A stretch of 11,104 nt of DNA from UBA5760 sp964649385 (GTDB lineage: Bacteria; Chloroflexota; Dehalococcoidia; Dehalococcoidales; UBA5760), in NCBI GenBank assembly GCA_964649385.1, contig CAZYRA010000031.1:1-11104 (forward strand), in the 5' to 3' direction. A program made the position numbers and the translations under genes. Of this stretch, positions 7,000 to 11,104 are shown one piece after another (positions within the stretch are counted from its first letter, which is position 1; each line of letters opens with the position of its first letter). The notes below the pieces were generated by a model. It did no database searches. It saw only the letters and a list, made by a program, of their open reading frames with translations, and had not been told where the DNA came from.

Positions 7000-9570
7000 G
7001 TGATTCCTATCAAGCTGTCGCTGCATAACTTCATGTGCTACCGGGACAATGTGCCGCCGCTCTCCTTTAATGGTATCCATACCGCCTGTATCTCAGGAGA
7101 TAACGGTAACGGCAAGTCAACCCTGGTTGACGCTATCACTTGGGCGTTATGGGGAAAGACCAGGGCCAAGAGTGATGACGACCTCATACACCTAGGCCAG
7201 ACAGAGATGGGGGTGGAGTTTGACTTCGCCATCGGGGGGCAGCCCTACCGCATCATCCGCAAGCACGCTCGGCCGAAGAAGTATGGTGGACAGGGGAGGA
7301 CGCTCCTGGAGCTTCAAATAGCTAGTGAGGACGGCTTCCGTACGATTACCGGAAACACTATCACTCAAACCCAGCAGGCGATTATTGATATCCTGCATAT
7401 GGAGTATCAGACCTTTGTCAATAGCGCTCTTCTCTTGCAGGGGCGCGCCGATGCCTTTACTGTCAAACGCCCCCTTGAACGCAAGCAGGTGCTGGCCGAC
7501 ATCCTGGGACTCTCTTTCTACGATGAACTTGCCGAACGGGCCAAAACCCGGGCCAAAGAGCATGAAATGGTAAGGGAACAGCTGAAGAGCACTATTCAGG
7601 AGATAACCAATGAGCTGGAGCAGGAGCCAGCCTGGCAGACTGAATTTGAATCCGGGCTGGGCCAGCTCTCCGATATTGAAAAGCAGGCAGCCGAGCAGAA
7701 GTCCCGGCTTGAGGGCATCAGGCAGAAAAAGGGAGCCCTGGAAAATAAGAAACAGCAACTGGTCCAACTGGAGGAACATATTGCCAAGACAGCCCAAGGC
7801 TTGGCGCGCTGGGATGAGCAGGTGGAACAGCACCTCCGGCGCATTAAGGAGTACCAGGGGTTGCTCGACCAGCGTCCGGCGATAGAAGAAGGCTACCAAA
7901 AGTTCAGTGCAGCCAGGCGGCTGAACGATGAACTTAACCGGAAGCTGGGGTTGGTCAATACGCTAAACGAGCGCAAGCACCAGATGGAGATGAGCGTTAC
8001 CCGGGCTGGGCAGTCCCTGCTGAAAGACCATGCTGTAGTCCAGAGCCAGGTGAGTGAACTGGAGACCAGCGCACAAAGACTGCCCTCGCTAAAGAAAGAA
8101 CTGCATGAGATACAGGCCCAGATGGACCGACTGGCGGAGCAAGAAGATGGGCTGCAGGGGAAAAAGCAGGCCTCTCGGGAGCTGATGACCATGCTGAACC
8201 GGCTGGAATCGAATAATACCCACCTGGAACGGGAGATAAAGGAGGTAGAGGGAAAGCTCGACCTCCTGCGTACCCAGGAAGGGACCAGGTGCCCGCTCTG
8301 CGAGACGGAGCTTGCTGCGGATGGCTTAAGGCTGATTGAGACAAAGTATACCAGTGGCAAGCAAGGAAAGGCTGAGTCCCTCAAGCTAAACAAGGCGGGA
8401 CTTGCTCAAAAGAAGGCGGAGCTTGAGCAGAGCGAGAGGGAAATCGCTCGGCTTGAAGCCGGCCTAAATCAGGACAGGGCCTCCCTCCAGAACAGGGCCG
8501 GCACTCTAAGCCAGGAGATTAGCCGGGCTGAGCAGGCCAGCGGCAAACTTAAAGAGACCAGAGATGTCCTTACCGGGATTGAAGAACGTCTGGCTAGGAG
8601 AGACTTCGCTGCTATTGAGCAGCAGGCGCTGGGACAGGTCGAAGAGGAAATGGCTGAACTGGGCTACAGTGCCAATCAGCATGAAGAGGCACGCCAGTGC
8701 CTGGTTGGTTTAGAGCAGTACGAAGGGCTCAAGCGAAAGCTGGAAGAGGCGGAAAAGCTCATCAGCCAAGCGAAGGAAGCCGTCGGCCAGGCAAAAGAGG
8801 CGGTCCGGGAACTGCGCTGTAGCCTGGAAAGCGACCACAACAAAAAGGAAGACCTAAGTAAAGAACTGGCACAACTGCCGCAGTTGGCCACTGATCTGAC
8901 CCGGGCAGAAACAGAATACGAGGCACTGACAGTGAAGCAGAAACAGGCCCAGGAAGCACTATGGGGCCTAAAAGAGAGGCTGAAGCACTGTCGGGAACTT
9001 GACATAATTCTACAGCAAAAGGAGAAACTGCTTAGCCGGGCAGTAAAAGAGGAGAGTATCTACCAGGACCTGGCCCAGGCCTTCGGTAAGAGGGGAGTCC
9101 AGGCACTGCTGATTGAGAGTGCCCTCCCTGAGATTGAAACGGAAGCCAATCAATTGCTATCCCATATGACTGACAATAGAATGCACATCAAGATGGAAAC
9201 ACAAAGAGGAACAAAATCGGGGAGTGTGGTGGAGACCCTGGACATTAAAATTTCGGACGAGCTGGGGATACGAAACTACGAAATGTTCAGTGGTGGTGAA
9301 GCCTTCCGGATTAATTTTGCCATCCGTATTGCTCTCTCCAGGCTACTGGCAAGGCGGGCGGGGGCGCCACTACCCACTCTGGTCATTGATGAAGGCTTCG
9401 GTACTCAGGACAGCATTGGCATAGAAAAGATTAAGGAAGCGATAAACTCAATTCAGGATGACTTTGATAAGATATTGGTGATAACTCACATCGAAGAACT
9501 CAGGGACGCATTTCCTACTCGTATTGATGTCAGGAAAACCGCGGCGGGCTCCACCCTGGAAGTAAGCTGA
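7000..9570 (+). CDS. SbcC/Rad50-like SMC-family ATPase
   Basis: An 856-residue ABC-type ATPase of the Rad50/SbcC group, which with an Mre11/SbcD nuclease tethers and processes DNA ends and hairpins. The N-terminal head has Walker A GDNGNGKST (residues 33-41) and a Q-loop at about Q147 (LLLQGRAD). A long Glu/Lys/Gln-rich coiled coil spans about 170-690, broken near the middle by a zinc hook CPLC (431-434). The C-terminal head has the signature FSGGE (763-767), Walker B LVIDEG (794-799) with D-loop GTQD, and a terminal VITHIEEL. All motifs expected for an active enzyme are present. The FSGGEAFRINFAIR form is typical of Chloroflexota and Actinobacteria homologues, so the symbol sbcC is withheld. 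The start is GTG with weak AAGG 8 nt upstream; an in-frame stop at 6973-6975 limits the choice. No SbcD gene is visible on either side within this window. Confidence 0.92.
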   Translation: MIPIKLSLHNFMCYRDNVPPLSFNGIHTACISGDNGNGKSTLVDAITWALWGKTRAKSDDDLIHLGQTEMGVEFDFAIGGQPYRIIRKHARPKKYGGQGRTLLELQIASEDGFRTITGNTITQTQQAIIDILHMEYQTFVNSALLLQGRADAFTVKRPLERKQVLADILGLSFYDELAERAKTRAKEHEMVREQLKSTIQEITNELEQEPAWQTEFESGLGQLSDIEKQAAEQKSRLEGIRQKKGALENKKQQLVQLEEHIAKTAQGLARWDEQVEQHLRRIKEYQGLLDQRPAIEEGYQKFSAARRLNDELNRKLGLVNTLNERKHQMEMSVTRAGQSLLKDHAVVQSQVSELETSAQRLPSLKKELHEIQAQMDRLAEQEDGLQGKKQASRELMTMLNRLESNNTHLEREIKEVEGKLDLLRTQEGTRCPLCETELAADGLRLIETKYTSGKQGKAESLKLNKAGLAQKKAELEQSEREIARLEAGLNQDRASLQNRAGTLSQEISRAEQASGKLKETRDVLTGIEERLARRDFAAIEQQALGQVEEEMAELGYSANQHEEARQCLVGLEQYEGLKRKLEEAEKLISQAKEAVGQAKEAVRELRCSLESDHNKKEDLSKELAQLPQLATDLTRAETEYEALTVKQKQAQEALWGLKERLKHCRELDIILQQKEKLLSRAVKEESIYQDLAQAFGKRGVQALLIESALPEIETEANQLLSHMTDNRMHIKMETQRGTKSGSVVETLDIKISDELGIRNYEMFSGGEAFRINFAIRIALSRLLARRAGAPLPTLVIDEGFGTQDSIGIEKIKEAINSIQDDFDKILVITHIEELRDAFPTRIDVRKTAAGSTLEVS

Positions 9571-9576
9571 TCGGTA

Positions 9577-10128
9577 TTACAGCCCGAGGCTGTCGGCGAT
9601 GTCCTTCATTGCCTTAAGCCCCAGCGAAACAAATTCTTCGAGCTCAAGCCCGAGCTCTCGGCATGACAAAATCTGCTCTCTATTGACCCCGGCGGCAAAA
9701 GCCTTTTCCTTAAATCTTCTCAGTACCGATTTAGCTTCAAGACCAGCCAGTTTTTTATCCGACCGGACCAGGGCCGATGCCGTGATGAGACCGGTCAGCG
9801 GGTCGGCACAGAACATGGCCTTGTCCAGCTTTGTCTCACAGGGGACGCCATGCGCCGCATTGTGGCAGAGGATGGCATGCACCATCTCCTCACTAGCCCC
9901 CAGCTCACGGGCCAGGTCGGCCCCCAGCTTGCTGTGGATGTTCATATCGCCCTCGGTAAGCTCTACATCGATATCATGCAGCAGCCCGGTCAGCCCCCAC
10001 TCGTCCTCATCCTCACCAAGTCGCCGAGCTAGAGCCCGCATTATCGTCTCGGTGGCTAACATATGCTTAAGCAGGTTCTTGTTCTCTACATTCTCCTTAA
10101 TCGAATAGAGCACTTCTTTTCGATCCAT
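9577..10128 (-). CDS. Small HD-domain (HDIG-like) predicted hydrolase
   Basis: A 183-residue single-domain HD-superfamily protein, probably a metal-dependent phosphohydrolase. Candidate metal ligands are H22 (LLKHMLATE), H51-D52 (GLLHDIDVE), H65 or H89 (NIHSK; CHNAAH) and D109 (FCADPLTGLI). The layout matches uncharacterised bacterial HD hydrolases of about 180 residues (of the kind grouped as predicted HD-superfamily hydrolases); the substrate is unknown. The ATG at 10128-10126 has a strong purine-rich Shine-Dalgarno upstream on its strand (GGAGGGAGG, about 8 nt away). It lies 54 nt downstream of uvrA in the same orientation with no evident terminator between, so it may be the last gene of a uvrA transcript. 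It converges on the sbcC-like gene with only 6 nt between the stops. It is unrelated in detail to the Dgt encoded earlier, although both belong to the HD superfamily. Confidence 0.82.
   Translation of the reverse strand: MDRKEVLYSIKENVENKNLLKHMLATETIMRALARRLGEDEDEWGLTGLLHDIDVELTEGDMNIHSKLGADLARELGASEEMVHAILCHNAAHGVPCETKLDKAMFCADPLTGLITASALVRSDKKLAGLEAKSVLRRFKEKAFAAGVNREQILSCRELGLELEEFVSLGLKAMKDIADSLGL
9579..9593. terminator. Hairpin at the convergent sbcC-like/HD gene junction, possible 3'-end structure
   Basis: ACAGCC (9579-9584) and GGCTGT (9588-9593) form a perfect 6-bp stem with a CGA triloop. It overlaps the last codons of the HD gene and starts 9 nt after the sbcC-like stop. Being symmetric, it would form in transcripts from either side. 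Neither strand has a U-run after it, so it is not a textbook intrinsic terminator; it may protect 3' ends, assist factor-dependent termination or be chance. Confidence 0.3.
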
Positions 10129-10182
10129 CTATCATCCTCCCTCCACCACGAACAGCCGGAAAAGGCCGCCGGGCAGGAATAG

Positions 10183-11104
10183 TCATCCGCTTACAGTATA
10201 TTTTACACCATCAGTCAATACCTTGACCAGATATTGTCCGGTTATCGATGATACCTGCCGGATAATCTCCTCGGGTGTCCCGCTGGCAATAACATAACCG
10301 CCGTGGTCACCGGCCCCGGGTCCAAGGTCAATGACATAATCGGCATTTTTAATCACATCCAGGTGATGCTCGATAACAATCACCGTATTGCCCCCGTCAA
10401 CCAAGCGCTGCAATACCCTGAGCAGTGCTGCCACATCGCTAAAGGCAAGTCCGGTGGTTGGTTCGTCGAGGATATACAGTGTCCGTCCCGTTGACCGCTT
10501 CGACAGCTCGGTGGACAGCTTTACCCGCTGTGCCTCGCCGCCGGAGAGTGTCGGCGCCGGCTGGCCCAGACACATATACCCCAACCCGACATCACACAGG
10601 GTGCTCAGCTTGTTCTTTACCTTGGGGAAGTGCTCAAAAAAGGAGAGGGCTTGCTCAATGGTCATACCCAGCACCTCGGCAATATTCTTACCCTTAAATC
10701 TAATCTCCAGCGCTTCACGGTTGTAACGCTTTCCCTGGCATACTTCACAGGGAACGGTGACATCGGGTAAAAACTGCATCTCAATCTGGGTAAAGCCATC
10801 CCCTCGGCAAGACTCACAGCGCCCACCCTTAACATTGAATGAGAACCGTCCTGGCGCATAGCCCCTCATCCGAGCCTCGGGGACGGTGGCGAAAAGCTCA
10901 CGGATAGGGGTAAAGGTGCCGGTATAGGTGGCCGGGTTACTGCGCGGAGTGCGCCCGATAGGCGACTGGTCGATATTGATTACCTTATCGATATGCTCCA
11001 CGCCGGAGACACCGTCACAATCACCTGCTCTTTCCCTTGACCGGTAAAGCACCTTTGCCAGGTGACGGTAGAGGACTTCATCAATGAGGGTACTCTTACC
11101 GCTG
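10183..11104 (-). CDS. uvrA: Excinuclease ABC subunit A, C-terminal part (5' end outside window)
   Basis: Partial: about 306 residues of UvrA, the damage-sensing ATPase of nucleotide excision repair that loads UvrB. The frame is open to the right window edge, where SGKSTLIDEVLYRHLAK is the second Walker A motif. It continues through INIDQSPIGRTPRSNPATY, a zinc finger of CX2C-X19-CX2C form (CESC...CEVC) that binds DNA, the signature LSGGEAQR, Walker B LYILDEP and the H-loop VIEHHLDVI. Thus most of the second ABC module is present and the domain looks intact. The GTG at 11052-11050 is internal, since conserved residues lie before it. One deviation: the usual DEPTTGLHF reads DEPTTGLAF (Ala codon at 10446-10444). 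The C-terminus ends about 60 residues after the H-loop, as in other UvrA proteins. The HD-domain gene follows 54 nt downstream. Confidence 0.96.
   Translation of the reverse strand, partial: SGKSTLIDEVLYRHLAKVLYRSRERAGDCDGVSGVEHIDKVINIDQSPIGRTPRSNPATYTGTFTPIRELFATVPEARMRGYAPGRFSFNVKGGRCESCRGDGFTQIEMQFLPDVTVPCEVCQGKRYNREALEIRFKGKNIAEVLGMTIEQALSFFEHFPKVKNKLSTLCDVGLGYMCLGQPAPTLSGGEAQRVKLSTELSKRSTGRTLYILDEPTTGLAFSDVAALLRVLQRLVDGGNTVIVIEHHLDVIKNADYVIDLGPGAGDHGGYVIASGTPEEIIRQVSSITGQYLVKVLTDGVKYTVSG

Noticed and set aside
7192..7899. A 235-codon minus-strand open frame inside the SbcC-like gene
   Set aside because: It is antisense to a gene whose motifs are all confirmed. Its Leu-rich composition is what the complement of Glu/Lys/Gln-rich coiled-coil codons yields.
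10150..10180. GC-rich stretch between uvrA and the HD gene as a terminator
   Set aside because: Only a 4-bp self-complementary CCGG pairing can be made, with no U-run, so it is not a credible terminator.
1..11104. Mobile element, CRISPR array, toxin-antitoxin or defence island
   Set aside because: No transposase, integrase, spaced direct repeats or paired small toxin-like genes are seen. The SbcC-like ATPase has the Rad50 architecture with zinc hook and an isolated context, not a recognisable defence operon.

Overview
The window reads as an ordinary, densely packed bacterial chromosome segment from a member of the Chloroflexota, most likely Dehalococcoidia-like. This placement rests on protein style only: a primary sigma factor with no region 1.1 and a large helical insert before region 2, a DnaG zinc finger with CX3C spacing, an FSGGE-type SbcC/Rad50-like ATPase, and a PEP synthase of the archaeal-like type. 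Base composition looks balanced, and gene spacing is tight with several overlaps. I see no tRNA, rRNA, CRISPR array, insertion sequence, integrase or other sign of a mobile island, and no gene-free stretch longer than about 100 bases.

Positions 1-5687 (+ strand) hold one co-oriented block: the 3' end of PEP synthase, a dNTP triphosphohydrolase (dgt), an exported or membrane-anchored transglutaminase-like protein, DNA primase (dnaG) and the primary sigma factor (rpoD). Junctions are an 8-nt overlap (ppsA/dgt), a zero-nt gap (dgt/transglutaminase), a 57-nt gap before dnaG and a 4-nt ATGA overlap (dnaG/rpoD). This looks like a variant of the macromolecular-synthesis operon. From memory, several Clostridia carry a similar pyruvate phosphate dikinase-dgt-dnaG-rpoD order. 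The transglutaminase-like gene is the unusual insertion. The block links nucleotide-pool control, replication priming and transcription initiation.

Positions 5710-6666 (- strand) encode a polytopic membrane protein of the nucleoside-recognition (Gate) family, convergent with rpoD. A 99-bp divergent intergenic region follows. It contains a very good sigma-70 type promoter (TAGACA-17-TATAAT) driving a 49-residue membrane protein of DUF3096 type (6766-6915), and then a large SbcC/Rad50-like ATPase (7000-9570) with a central CPLC zinc hook. No SbcD/Mre11 nuclease gene is visible beside it.

Positions 9577-11104 (- strand) hold a small HD-domain hydrolase and, upstream of it, the C-terminal third of UvrA, which runs off the window end in its second Walker A motif. 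The sbcC-like gene and uvrA put two DNA-repair ATPases close together on opposite strands.

I did not find a convincing previously undescribed system. The points most worth a second look are the transglutaminase-like insertion in the primase/sigma operon, the promoter-driven DUF3096 miniprotein ahead of an apparently nuclease-less SbcC, and small structural deviations in DnaG (CX3C) and UvrA (TGLAF instead of the usual TGLHF).
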